Positions 55,801 to 64,000 of a DNA stretch of 64,000 nucleotides are shown piece after piece. The stretch's first letter is position 1. Each line of letters starts with the position of its first letter. This DNA is from Amoebophrya sp. A120 (taxonomy: Eukaryota > Sar > Dinophyceae > Syndiniales > Amoebophryaceae). The DNA is taken from the NCBI GenBank assembly GCA_905178155.1, contig CAJINV010000010.1, forward strand, positions 1,757,182 through 1,821,181, written 5' to 3'. Under the pieces are notes generated by a model that had not been told where the DNA came from, did no database searches, and worked only from the letters and a program-made list of their open reading frames with translations. A program made the translations under genes and the position numbers.

Positions 55801-58800
55801 CTATTGTCGTAGAAGGTCCCTGTGGAAAGTCCAGCCTCGGCACTGACAGGGCCGGCTGCAGGACCGACCGCAAATGGTCACTGGCTTGGTAATTTGGAAC
55901 CGCCGCGGCGGGAGCGAGGGCAGGCTGCTTATTGGTAGAGGTCCGCATCATCTCGCAAGCTTTCGCGGCAGCAGTCTTCCCGTCGGAAATTTGCGCCGCA
56001 GATGGGGCGACGCCGAGTTTTGCCTGTGCGACGAGAGGTGGTGCTTTCTGAGATTGCTGCTGATCCTATCAATGAGAAAAGTGCTAGCGTTGCTTAGGGG
56101 TCGTTTCGACAGATTGCAGGCAGACGTGACTACAGATTCTCACTCTTCCTCAACTTTCATCTTCTACCGTGCATCATGCTAATATGCAGTAGAGATCTCA
56201 CAGTATTTTTTTTACTTGTTACGCACGTTCTTGCTCTTGCATCACAAAAAGCTCCTTGAACGTCAAGAACTTTTCTCTGTCATAGATCCGGCACTGATGT
56301 TCCTGCCGCACTTCGGCTACTGACCGACGACACTGCGGGAGGAGCGGAGGTTTTGGACAGCGATTGGTTCCCGCCGAGTCCGCCCGTGTTGAGCGGGAAT
56401 TGTGGCTGGACGATGGAGAGACTGGTGGAGCGAGGTCTTGCGTTCATGTTCAAAGCCGGGCGTGGCGACCTGAAGGAGGTGGAGCAAACAGAAAAATTAG
56501 AGCGAAAGTATAAAAATAAAATTCTTATACTTAATGTAATATTCCTACAGCGACAATACATGCCACAAGACAAAGAACAGTACGCCCCAAGAACACCACC
56601 ATCAATAGAATACCCACAAGAAAGGCCAATATATCTTCTATACCGGCCCCGCACTGGTGGCCCAGCAGTAGAACCCGCTCCCAAGAACGTTGCAGGTTGC
56701 ACAAGCGTATCCTGTGCAAAAGTATCGTACGAGTATAAGTTGTTACAAGTTAAATTTGTAATGCGGATTTGCCTTAATAAAGAGATTTGTAATGCATAAA
56801 CGCAATTAGTACGAGTACGTTACTTTTGCAATGCATAAAGCGGCCTGGTCGACAGTCTGGCGGAGTTCGGAACAACGCGGGTTGACGCGGTTAGAAGAAA
56901 ATTTTATGAATTGCAGAAGTATCGCACTCGTAAAAATGCATGACAAATTCCCTCAGCATGAGAAATAAAATTTGTAATGCGGATTTACGTTGAGGAAAAA
57001 ACTTGTAATGCATCATTGCAATTACTACGAGTACGATACTTCTGCACAGGATAAATTTGAAGAAGAGACACCTCCCGCTCCTCGACGTCCTCCGCGTGCG
57101 GAGTTTATCACTTTATTCGAAGTCCTTGTAGCAGCACCAGCAGCAGCAGCAGCGGCCCCAAGTAGAACACCACCGCCGTAGTTGCCTGTCTCCATATCGT
57201 CCGAGGCACTTCTGGTTGCGCTCCTGCTTTTATCGAAGTGAAAAAAGCCCCCACCCCATATCGGAAACGGAAGACGCGCGAATTTGTGATGCTGTATCTG
57301 AGTACACAAATCGACTTGTATTGCTAGAAGTCCAAGACGAGACGAAGCTGCGGCCTAAATTGCAGGTAATCTGTCATGCTGTTTCCCGCTTCCAGTTGCC
57401 TCCTGTCATCCTGGAGCTGCAAGGCTTTCCCACGCTACGCAGCACTACAGTCCGCCTCTTTTGCCTTCTAGCTGATTTGTGACCACAAATCTGCATCACA
57501 GATTTCCGTTTTGATATGGGGAGGGGGCATTTTTCATTGTAATAGCTTTGGTTGTTAGACGTTGTCCCCCCTTGCTGTTCCAGCCCTCCTTCGTCGTTGA
57601 TGTTTTCTAGGCCGCTTTTATGAGAGTGCACAACTCCCCCTGCCCCTCGTTTGTATGGCATGAACAGCAATACAAGCAACGCCTGGAATGTGACTTCCGC
57701 ATGACAATACATGCGGCATGTCGTATTCTAGTACTGCAGGAGGTGAAGGTTCCAAAATTTGTCATGCAAACTGTACTTACAGGCAAGATATGGGTTCTTT
57801 GGTATTTTGCATTAGAAATTATGGGGAGAGGGAGTTGTGTACTCTCATAGCTTTGCATGGCCTCTTCCTCTTCCGAGCTGGTCAAGGAGTTCTGCAGCAG
57901 TTCCAACGCCAGCTCCCGGCCGGACTCGATGTGTTCCACCAGCGTCTTATGCAATGCAAATTTATTCCCGTACCTGCACGAAATGCATGACAAATTGATG
58001 CACCAACTTTCTTAGAGTGTGTCCGCACTTGTCATGGTGAATGGGATTGCTGAAGGCAAATGATTTTGTCATGCGGAAACCTCATTTGTACGACCTCCTG
58101 TAGGGGAAAAAATTCACCATGGATACGTCGGCAGCATCTTTTTTATCTGGTCCTGCTCCGATTCGCTCAGGGTGCACATATCCACTGCAAAAGTAGTTTG
58201 TAGTCTGGGTGGTCCTCTGGTGGATTGCTAGAAATTGAATGATCATGATGAGGAACATACGGCATCAACTTCAACACGCAGCGAAGCATGACAAATTTTC
58301 GGAGAGCTGTTTTGTGTTGCGCATTCTGCATCTAAAGCTGTCGTGTCGTCTTTGCTTTCACGACGAACCTCCGCAAGGCCTTTTCGAGGACGCTGTCGCG
58401 CATCACAAAGTCGTCCCGAGTCATGGCAAGAAGTCTGGCATCAATGAAGATCTTCGAGAGGAGGAGGAGGAGGCCGCTGCAGACCACGTACTATATTTGC
58501 AACGCATACGCCAACTCCACGTGTAAAATTTCTTGCACCCCGTCTGCCCCCAGCAAAACCGGCATCGCGGAAAACCTCGCTCCGGGAAGGCACGTGTTCT
58601 CGATGAAGCAGCACTCGCGGATCGTTTTGGTAGACATCTTCAAAGGAGCTGCTCCTGCTGATGCTCCTGTTGCTCCTCCTGCAACAGGAGGCAAAAGTTG
58701 TGGGCTCTTGTTTCTCCAGGGAGAAGTAGACTGATACGGGACCATGCTGCTTTGGAGGGGTAGGACAGCGTTCTTGTTCCTGTTTGACGCGGGAGATGAA

Positions 58801-61579
58801 GTAGCTGCTCCTGCTGATAGTACTCCTGAATTAGGATTCTCTTTCTCCACAATGTTTGAATTTCTTCCTCCATTACTGGCACCGCTCAACGCCAACACCA
58901 ACTTGGAGACAAATTCTGCGCCCGCAACCGCCGCGGACAAAGTAGGACCAGCCGTTTTCTTCACTTCCGAAATGCGTTTGCTTGCTTTCTGCAGTGTCTG
59001 CGTGATTCGCTGGTGGTCGACTTTCGGGAGGTGTAGCGGAAAAATTTCGTTTCCCGGAGGCCGGACGGTTGTCACGGTGACGACCTCCACAGGCTGCTGT
59101 TGTATGAGAGTGTAGAGTCCCTCTCTTCATGATTTGTCATGCAAAATACCAAATCCAAGTGCTGGCTTGTGGCACTGTTTGCATGACAAATTTCGGAAGC
59201 CCAAGAACCAGTACTACACTACGCACATGAACCTGTCGTGCGCACGACCAGGCTCCACGTGTGCTAGTGTTTGTATTGCTGTTCATGCCATACAAATGAG
59301 GGGGAGGGGGACGAGTTGTGTACTCTCGTATGCTGAGAAGTGGAGTTACTCGCACTCGGACTCGGACTTGACGGAGGACCACCCGCGGAGTCGGGAGGGA
59401 CGCAATGAGCCTGGAGAGGAAAAGATCGAGAAGGGTTAAAGTAGTTTTTCTACACTTCTAATAGCAGACCATGACCAAGAACACCATTATATAATGGTTT
59501 ATTTTTCGACGTAGACAACCATCCGACAGGATCAACCAAGCATATGGACATCATCAATATTATAGGTTCCATCTATGATGATCTGTTTTGTTCACAAACA
59601 AGACCATGAAGATTCTATGTAGAAGACGTTTCGTAATCGTACACTCAATCTCAAAGCTATGCTTACCTGGCTCAAAAGCGGAACGATCGTTTTCCCCTCG
59701 TGTCCACCTATCACGTCCACCACTATGGATTCCATCGGCAGGGTTCTGGCACTACACGCTGAAGGCGGAGGAGGAACACCATCCGCACTTGCAGTTCCGC
59801 TAGAGCCTGTTGTTCCGGCGTTTTTGCTCGGAGAAGAAGCAGTTGCACCAGAACCAGAAGAACTCGAAAATAAATAGTAGTCCTGCAGCAGCCTTTTCGC
59901 CCGAATCACGTCCAGCGTGGTTACCCCGAGCAGCTTATGGGAGTGTCAGGTTTGAAATCGACAAAGTTGAAATGATTTGCCATGCATGAAATCGATACCA
60001 GTCGGAAGCCCAATTTTCAAGAAGCGGCGCATGAAAAATTTCGGCCATGTCTAAATCCAGTTTGTCATGCTGTTTTGGGACAGAAGGCGTCTTTTGTCAT
60101 GCTACTTCAGCGGCTCTACCGCAGACCCCAAACAGGCTGACAGTCGGCCTCACTTGCCGCCCCTGCAAGAGAGGCACTTGATGCCTTTCAATTTATGCAT
60201 GAGAAATTATTTCAACTCTGACGATTTCAATCCTGACGCTTCCATACAGCTTTCGCGGATCGTAGACCCCGTGAAACTATGAAGTGCGAACATGGTATCG
60301 CACTCGTATCAAGTCATGCATTACAAATTTCCTCAGCATGAGAAATCAAATCTGTAATGCTGATCTACCTTAAGAAAAAGATTTGTAATGCATGATTACA
60401 TTTACAATGAATACGAGTACGGTACTTTTGCACAGGATAGAAACTTCAGCACTTCGGAGACAATCGCCACCTTTTGCGCTAGGAATTCTCGATCGGACAA
60501 GATGCAAACCACTATCGCAAGAAAAAAAACTGTCTCAGTCTCAACTTGCAATGCGGAATTTCCTCGAGACACTTTTTTGTCATGCTCGATATGCAGCTAG
60601 AGCGAACAAGAAACGCGTCCTCCATAATGCGTTTTCCCTACGTGATGTGTCTGACACATCACAGGTAGTTCTTTTGCGTGTCATGCTGAGGTAATTTGTA
60701 TTGCTGTTCTTGCAAAGGTTTGAGAAAACTGACATTGAGACAGTTCTTTCTTACGATAACCACCGGCCTGGATGCACTACCGTGCATGGCAATGGCCTCC
60801 GACAACTGTTTGATGATTTTCGCGTTCATGGTCATTAACTGGTCCCGGGACACATTTGGCAAGTGCGTCACTCCCGCAGCAATCACGACAATGTCGGCAT
60901 TTTGTAGCGCCTTCTGGATGTTGCGCATGCCGGCGTACGAGGAGACCTTTGTGGAAATTTGGATGATGATGCTGATGTATAATCAGTGCTGTTCTGATAG
61001 ATAAATTGTAGTTCTTGAAAGATGGATACGGAAAGGAGATGGATAATGATATGGTACGCTGCTCTTAGAGAATAAACCACTCGAGAACTCTACGTCGAAA
61101 CATGTGCCTCTGCATCCGGCGAGGAGAAGCACTTTCTCGATGAAAGCACGTTTTTGCATATGTGCATGATCAAGAGCAAATCATGTACGTTTTTGCATCC
61201 GGTGTGTAGCTGAGATAGCTCCAGCGCCAGGCCCTCGGTTGTGTCGTTGTGAACGTCGAATATTCGGTATCCATAGGGAATTCTCCGTAGAACTACACGC
61301 AGACGTACTTACAAAAACAAAGAAATCTAAATTATGCGGCTTCTGCATGACAAAGACAAACGTTTCGATTGTTCGATCCGACTCCGCACGACAAATGGTG
61401 TGGTAAGTACCTACAAGTTGGCGTTGGGGGCGAAATTTGTGATGCATTTTGTACGTCGTGTCGTTGTACAGGAGATTTGTATTGCATATTCGCAGCTCCG
61501 TAATTCTCTCGTTCGCCTGGAGCAGAAGGCAAAGTGGCTGCCCCACGCTACCGGCCCCGCCGAGAACCGTGACGCGCAT
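49900..61579 (-). CDS. Malate dehydrogenase-like domain with long disordered C-terminal tail
   Basis: ATG 61,579 to TGA 49,900, about 1,600 residues. Residues 1 to about 500 follow NAD-dependent malate dehydrogenase: MRVTVLGGAGSVGQPL (nucleotide loop), RIFDVHNDTTEGLALELS, ADIVVIAAGV, HGVYDPRKLLGVTTLDVIRA and VDVIGGHEGKTIVPLLSQ (active-site His), then a helical C-terminus ending near LVEHIESGRELALELL. Two usual elements are changed: the first substrate Arg lies in GVTHLPNVSRD (His there) and the NPVN motif reads ILSDREF. Inserts of 40-80 residues sit in loops. The frame then runs on through more than 15 introners into about 1,100 residues rich in Ser/Ala/Gln with coiled-coil stretches (EHLERMKRLSESLSKQ, FLEDMQLLKKMAE). 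Catalytic activity is doubtful. A split into two genes is disfavoured because no stop intervenes. Confidence 0.82.
50093..50506. mobile_element. Introner, family F with internal insertion (MDH-like gene)
   Basis: TSD TGGGT on both sides. At 414 bp it exceeds its relative at 36,903 by about 130 bp, because a segment is bracketed by a repeated ACGAGTCACGCATGACA (50,162 and 50,298). Confidence 0.87.
50555..50861. mobile_element. Introner, family C relative (MDH-like gene)
   Basis: Ends TATGAAAGCCTCAGAATGG and CGTTCTGAGGCTGTCATA, TSD CGACA on both sides. Confidence 0.88.
51342..51470. mobile_element. Introner, short (MDH-like gene)
   Basis: Ends TATCCACAAAAAAAAT and TTTTTTTCTGTGGATA, 129 bp, TSD TTCCT on both sides. 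Intermediate between families E and G. Confidence 0.85.
51751..51921. mobile_element. Introner, family E (MDH-like gene)
   Basis: TSD CGTAC/CGTTC. Confidence 0.85.
51974..52281. mobile_element. Introner, diverged family B (MDH-like gene)
   Basis: Left arm TATGCATTGCAAATGTG; the right arm lengthened to CACCTATTTGTACTTGATA. TSD GCTGG on both sides. Confidence 0.82.
52341..52612. mobile_element. Introner, family B (MDH-like gene)
   Basis: TSD CCTCC/CCTCG. Confidence 0.85.
52877..53252. mobile_element. Introner, family B, interrupted by another introner (MDH-like gene)
   Basis: Outer TSD CTCCG at 52,872-52,876 and 53,253-53,257. Its right arm is cut ten bases from the end by the element at 53,094-53,242. 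Joining across both restores KKMAE to ENPNKPPP. Confidence 0.85.
53094..53242. mobile_element. Introner, family A, nested inside a family B introner
   Basis: TSD GCATT at 53,089-53,093 and 53,243-53,247, both copies made of family B sequence. Confidence 0.86.
53293..53501. mobile_element. Introner, family E relative (MDH-like gene)
   Basis: Ends TATGCAAGAAAAAAACTGTG and CACTGTTTTTTTCTTGGATA, TSD GAAAC on both sides. Confidence 0.87.
53518..53752. mobile_element. Introner, family D (MDH-like gene)
   Basis: TSD TCCTC/TCTTC. Only 16 bases separate it from the previous element, leaving an 11-nt exon. Confidence 0.84.
53824..54087. mobile_element. Introner, family B (MDH-like gene)
   Basis: TSD TCCAG on both sides. 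Confidence 0.88.
54279..54433. mobile_element. Introner, family A (MDH-like gene)
   Basis: TSD TCGTA on both sides. Confidence 0.88.
54499..54767. mobile_element. Introner, family B (MDH-like gene)
   Basis: TSD TTCAT on both sides. Confidence 0.88.
54887..55124. mobile_element. Introner, family D (MDH-like gene)
   Basis: TSD GCACT/GCGCT. Confidence 0.85.
56067..56284. mobile_element. Introner, family E relative (MDH-like gene)
   Basis: Ends TATCAATGAGAAAAGTGCTA and AACTTTTCTCTGTCATA, TSD GATCC on both sides. Confidence 0.86.
56470..56643 (-). other. GT-AG intron (MDH-like gene tail)
   Basis: Donor GTATAG, acceptor CTCCTTCAG; joins PPVRGR to SPRPALNMNA in frame. The same frame is also open through the intron, so intron status rests on splice-site fit and AT content. 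Confidence 0.55.
56708..56837. mobile_element. Introner, family A (MDH-like gene)
   Basis: TSD AAGCG on both sides; lacks part of the usual core. Confidence 0.86.
56905..57053. mobile_element. Introner, family A (MDH-like gene)
   Basis: TSD AATTT on both sides. Confidence 0.87.
57231..57544. mobile_element. Introner, family I (MDH-like gene)
   Basis: Ends TATCGAAGTGAAAAAAGCCC and GGGCATTTTTCATTGTAATA, TSD GCTTT on both sides. Confidence 0.85.
57619..57849. mobile_element. Introner, family D (MDH-like gene)
   Basis: TSD GCTTT on both sides; joins EEEAMQS to GLENIND, the border of the dehydrogenase domain and tail. Confidence 0.88.
57948..58125. mobile_element. Introner, family G (MDH-like gene)
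   Basis: TSD CGTCT/CGTCG. Confidence 0.84.
58189..58508. mobile_element. Introner, diverged family B (MDH-like gene)
   Basis: Begins TATCCACTGCAAAAGTAG and ends TTTGCAACGCATA; TSD eroded (GCACA/CGCCA). Removal joins HVELA to TLSESEQDQ. Confidence 0.72.
59103..59330. mobile_element. Introner, family D (MDH-like gene)
   Basis: TSD TGTTG/TGCTG. Confidence 0.85.
59411..59666 (-). other. GT-AG intron (MDH-like gene)
   Basis: Donor GTAAGC after IVPLLSQ, acceptor CTCTCCAG before AHCVPPDSAG. No inverted repeat. Confidence 0.75.
59936..60246. mobile_element. Introner, family C (MDH-like gene)
   Basis: TSD CAGCT on both sides; splits the conserved YDPRKLLGVTTLD motif. Confidence 0.9.
60278..60439. 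mobile_element. Introner, family A (MDH-like gene)
   Basis: TSD GAAAC on both sides. Confidence 0.88.
60513..60758. mobile_element. Introner, family E relative (MDH-like gene)
   Basis: Ends TATCGCAAGAAAAAAAACTG and CAGTTCTTTCTTACGATA, TSD ACCAC on both sides. Confidence 0.86.
60946..61093 (-). other. GT-AG intron (MDH-like gene)
   Basis: Donor GTAGAG, acceptor CACAAAG before VSSYAGMRNIQKAL. The acceptor is less typical. Confidence 0.55.
61120..61194. mobile_element. Possible short introner-like insertion (MDH-like gene)
   Basis: About 75 bp bracketed by GCATCCGG at both ends (61,112 and 61,195). It lacks TAT..ATA ends. Removal gives LHTGCRGTCFD in frame. Confidence 0.4.
61268..61488. mobile_element. 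Introner, family G relative (MDH-like gene)
   Basis: TSD TTCGG/TTCGC; joins NERITELR to IFDVHND of the Rossmann fold. Confidence 0.83.
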
Positions 61580-62576
61580 TCTTCTGTGTTGCAAGAATGT
61601 AGTGAGTAGCAAGTACTATTGAATGCCGGGTCGCCAGAACGGAGGCCGAGGCACCAGAATGTTTCTCGGAATTTAATCCTGGTGGTTGTACGGATCTTCG
61701 TCTTCCCTGTTCTTTTGCACGACTCTTTCCTTCTAGCAGCTGTCTGTACTTGTACAACAGCGAAGCAAATCAACTTCGGCGCCACGCCCTCAGGAGCAGC
61801 CGTGCCAAGTAGTAATGCTGCTGACTCACATCACGAATAATCGAAAGAAGGCTTGTTTGGGTTTGTGATCCAATCATTATTTGCAGCAAAAATTGTAACG
61901 CCACTCGATATCTCTATCTCATCTCTCCACCAGCTGGACGAAAGAGAGCTCTGCGATTTGCGGCGATTATGTTCTTGCTCTCGTCCTTGCCTGGCAATTT
62001 TTACCAACTACGTCGGACGCTAAGTATTACACGACCACGCGGCGGCCAAGTACTTCTACTTCTTCCCAAACGAGGAAGGTAAAGATTGCTCTCATGTAGA
62101 ACACTCCGCAATAGCAAACTCGCTCGTCATGTTGTACCCAGAACTGCTAGAACGAAGAAGTAATTGTAGCTACTGAAATGTCATAGTCATTCACGAAAAT
62201 GAAAAAGGAGTTCTACGCAGAGGACGCCCCTGTAGTTACCAGGTCGGTGGTACTACTTTGAGAATGGCCACCAGTTTCTCGAAGCAGCCACTGAACTTGA
62301 GCGAAACAGGCAGAACAAGTCGGGGAACATGGAAGGCGTAACATTTTGAAAGAGAAGTGCTGTCGCCGTTTCTTGCACGCACGGTAACGGTATGATCGGC
62401 ATCACGTAGATTCTAGTCCTTCATCGAAACAGGAAAAATATTTTTTTCGTCGAACATCAAGCCGCGCAGCTGAATCATACAAAGCTTGAACAACATCTGT
62501 TCTTGAATCTGATCTTCGTCCGAGCTCTTGCATCGGTGATGCGCCAAGAGTCTGCTGGCAAAATCTTCTTCCCCGC
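61580..62576. other. Intergenic, about 1 kb
   Basis: Presumed promoter/5' UTR of the MDH-like gene. AT-rich, without introners or recognisable coding sequence. Confidence 0.5.
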
Positions 62577-64000
62577 CTACACCTCTACCCTCGCCAATCG
62601 CGTATGCCAGCCGTGGGCAGCAAAATACTTCTCCATCAGTTCCTCCGCGGCTGCCTTGTACCCTGAAGCCGCTTTGTCACCACTCAATTTCGCCGCGTGC
62701 GCAAGCAACTTCACCTGCAAACGCGAAAACGCAAATTTTTCTTCGTTCATCCCCGGGATCGTATCCAAGAAAAAAAATTGCGTTTGTGAGGCAGAAATGA
62801 ATGCAGAACAGAACTACACGACGACGACACTTTTCGTGCAAGACAGCCCCTGCCCCAGACTCCTCTTTTCTTCATCACATGTGGTTACTTTAAAACATAG
62901 GCTAGCTACGCTTTTCACAGAACAAGTTTGTCATGCTGTTCTTGCTGTCAGCCCAGTAAGAGCGTTACACTAGCACAGTTCATTTTTCTTGGATAAACGG
63001 GGCCAGGGAAGGTTTTCGGGGGCTTCTGTTCCAGCCAGTGGCCGGGTCTGAAGGACGAAGAAGCTTTCGGCTTTGGCACTTGATGTTGCGCGGAGTTATT
63101 CAGAACGGAGGTGGATGCTGCTGCTGCACCAATACGTCCTCGTGGAGCTGGTGCACCTCCACCACCTGCTGTCGTTCTTGGAACTATCTTGTCGGTGAGC
63201 AAAACATTCCGCAGTATGTCGGGTTGCAAATGCTGTTTCCGGAACCTCCGTGCTTGGTTCAAAAACTTGGTCGGGCGGATTCTCGAGAGAGAGGTAGTGC
63301 TGGCGGAGTTTGCTTTAGTACTATAATTCGTTGTGGAATTTATTTGGTGAAGATGCTGGTCGTGCTGCTCCAGAGCGGGCTCGTGGAGGTGCACGACAAG
63401 GCTGTCGCTGGTGTCACCCTCCACCATCTCCACCGCAAGATGCGCAAAGTCTTCCAGAAACCCGGTAATTCTCGGCACCGGGGTTGCGAAGTACATGTCT
63501 TCAAAGACCCGCTTCGCGTGGATATTGTGGCGACTGATCGAAGGAGTTGTCAGCTCCCCAAGGCTATGCATTTTTGCAAAAGTCCCGCAATCGTAGTGAT
63601 TGCAGTCATGGATGACAGATCTATTTTTGTACGCTAACCAGCAACATTACAAATTCCATTTTTCACGCTGACCAAATTTGTAATGCGAGGATTTGAACTT
63701 CTACTAGTACGATACTTTTGCAGTGGATAAGCTTCGTCCATCTCCAGGTCTAGATGATCCAGAAAAATCTTCCCCTCCGCCCCAAAAATCCCCCGCAGGA
63801 ATCCTTCCGGCAAGAGCCGCAGGGGTAGGAAAAGAAGATGCTTGCGCTTCTCCTGCGTCAGTTTCTGTTTCGCTTTCAGGAGCGTGGCTGTTTTGCCGAT
63901 GTTTGTCATGTCGCCAAACAAGCTGGCTGTGCGTGACGGAGAAGCAGAGTCGTCTTGTTGTGCTGGTCCTTGCTGGTCAATCGTTACCATTTCGGAGATC
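62577..64000 (-). CDS. Unidentified protein, 3' part
   Basis: Three exons end at TAG 62,577; the frame is open from near the window edge (first ATG seen 63,990, which may be internal). About 380 residues are visible: a Ser-rich start, a basic segment (KAKQKLTQEKRKHLLFLPL), FGAEGKIFLDHLDLEMDEAG, then HAKRVFEDMYFATPVPR, a Gly/Ala/Ser-rich linker, and a C-terminal helix-rich part (FSRLQVKLLAHAAKLSGDKA, ELMEKYFAAHGW). Two introners interrupt it. I recognise no family. The conserved-looking FEDMYFATPVPRITGF block suggests a folded domain. Confidence 0.6.
62762..62995. mobile_element. Introner, family E relative (unidentified gene)
   Basis: Ends TATCCAAGAAAAAAAATTG and CATTTTTCTTGGATA. TSD weak (GATCG/AACGG). 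Removal gives PGPVPGMNEEKF. Confidence 0.75.
63565..63729. mobile_element. Introner, family A (unidentified gene)
   Basis: Ends TATGCATTTTTGCAAAAG and CTTTTGCAGTGGATA. TSD eroded. Removal with five bases joins EMDEA to GELTTPSIS. Confidence 0.75.

Noticed and set aside
55049-56444. A separate gene starting at the ATG near 56,444.
   Set aside because: The upstream exons join it in the same frame without a stop, so it is better read as the tail of the MDH-like gene. RNA data could still overturn this.
56531-56719. Minus-strand frame with two membrane-like stretches (LAFLVGILLMVVFLG), which could give the MDH-like protein a membrane anchor.
   Set aside because: After removing the 56,708-56,837 introner by its AAGCG repeat, the gene continues in another frame; this one is out of phase.
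849-63729. Many similar 150-bp repeats with inverted ends, which might suggest a CRISPR array or tRNA-like genes.
   Set aside because: They are dispersed rather than regularly spaced, flanked by 5-bp duplications, and lie inside coding sequence of a eukaryotic-type genome.
1-64000. Dinoflagellate spliced-leader sequence, rRNA and tRNA genes.
   Set aside because: None spotted when scanning both strands by eye; a covariance-model search would be needed to exclude them firmly.

Overview
The window reads as nuclear DNA of a protist, most likely an alveolate close to the parasitic dinoflagellate Amoebophrya (Syndiniales). That assignment is an inference from three things: all recognisable genes lie head-to-tail on one strand with short gaps, the standard stop codons are used, and the coding sequence is shredded by dozens of short introns that look like transposons ('introner elements', known from Amoebophrya). 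No bacterial, organellar, viral or CRISPR features were recognised.

Genes, all on the minus strand, from right to left (transcription order): an unidentified protein with its 3' end at 62,577 (5' end beyond the window); a malate dehydrogenase-like protein continuing in frame into a long disordered tail (61,579 to 49,900); a small acidic/Ser-rich protein (47,202 to 46,430); a giant Trk/HKT-type potassium transporter (44,640 to 28,048); a voltage-gated potassium channel (26,056 to 11,970); a small coiled-coil protein (11,847 to 10,968); and a quiescin-type sulfhydryl oxidase, QSOX (9,733 to 664). Long open frames on the plus strand are shadows. The true genes are recovered only after removing the introners.

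I count 96 introners. Each starts TAT(C/G) and ends (G/C)ATA or a close variant, carries a terminal inverted repeat, and in most cases is flanked by a 5-bp direct repeat (target-site duplication, TSD). Where I checked, removing the element plus one TSD copy restores the frame and the expected protein motif (for example TVGYGD in the channel and VVNFY-type thioredoxin sequence in QSOX). By terminal repeat I sort them into families: A (core CAAAAGTATCG, about 150 bp), B (TGTCTGGGTCTGG, about 270 bp), C (GAAATCGACAAAGTTG ... GACGCTTCCATA, about 310 bp), D (GAGTGCACAACTC, about 240 bp), E (AAAAAGTGTTAACG and relatives, 110-250 bp), F (GTAAAAACGTACCCACACC, 280-410 bp), G (GTAAATTTCCTGTAC, 150-220 bp), H (TATAACCCGCTCA, one copy) and I (GAAAAATGCCCCC, two copies). 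TSDs are quoted below in plus-strand orientation. A second, ordinary GT-AG intron class (donors GTATAG, GTAAGC, GTACTT and so on) coexists in the same genes.

Two family A introners in the channel gene have swollen into composites: one of 5.8 kb holding GC-rich satellite DNA and an assembly gap (18,448-24,248), and one of 2.5 kb holding a hAT-like foldback element with an 8-bp TSD (13,792-16,288). Related GC-rich DNA at 6.3-7.9 kb sits in a QSOX intron together with three copies of one QSOX exon. Intergenic stretches contain no introners that I can see. The potassium channel and potassium transporter are direct neighbours; I see no evidence for a shared pathway among the other genes.
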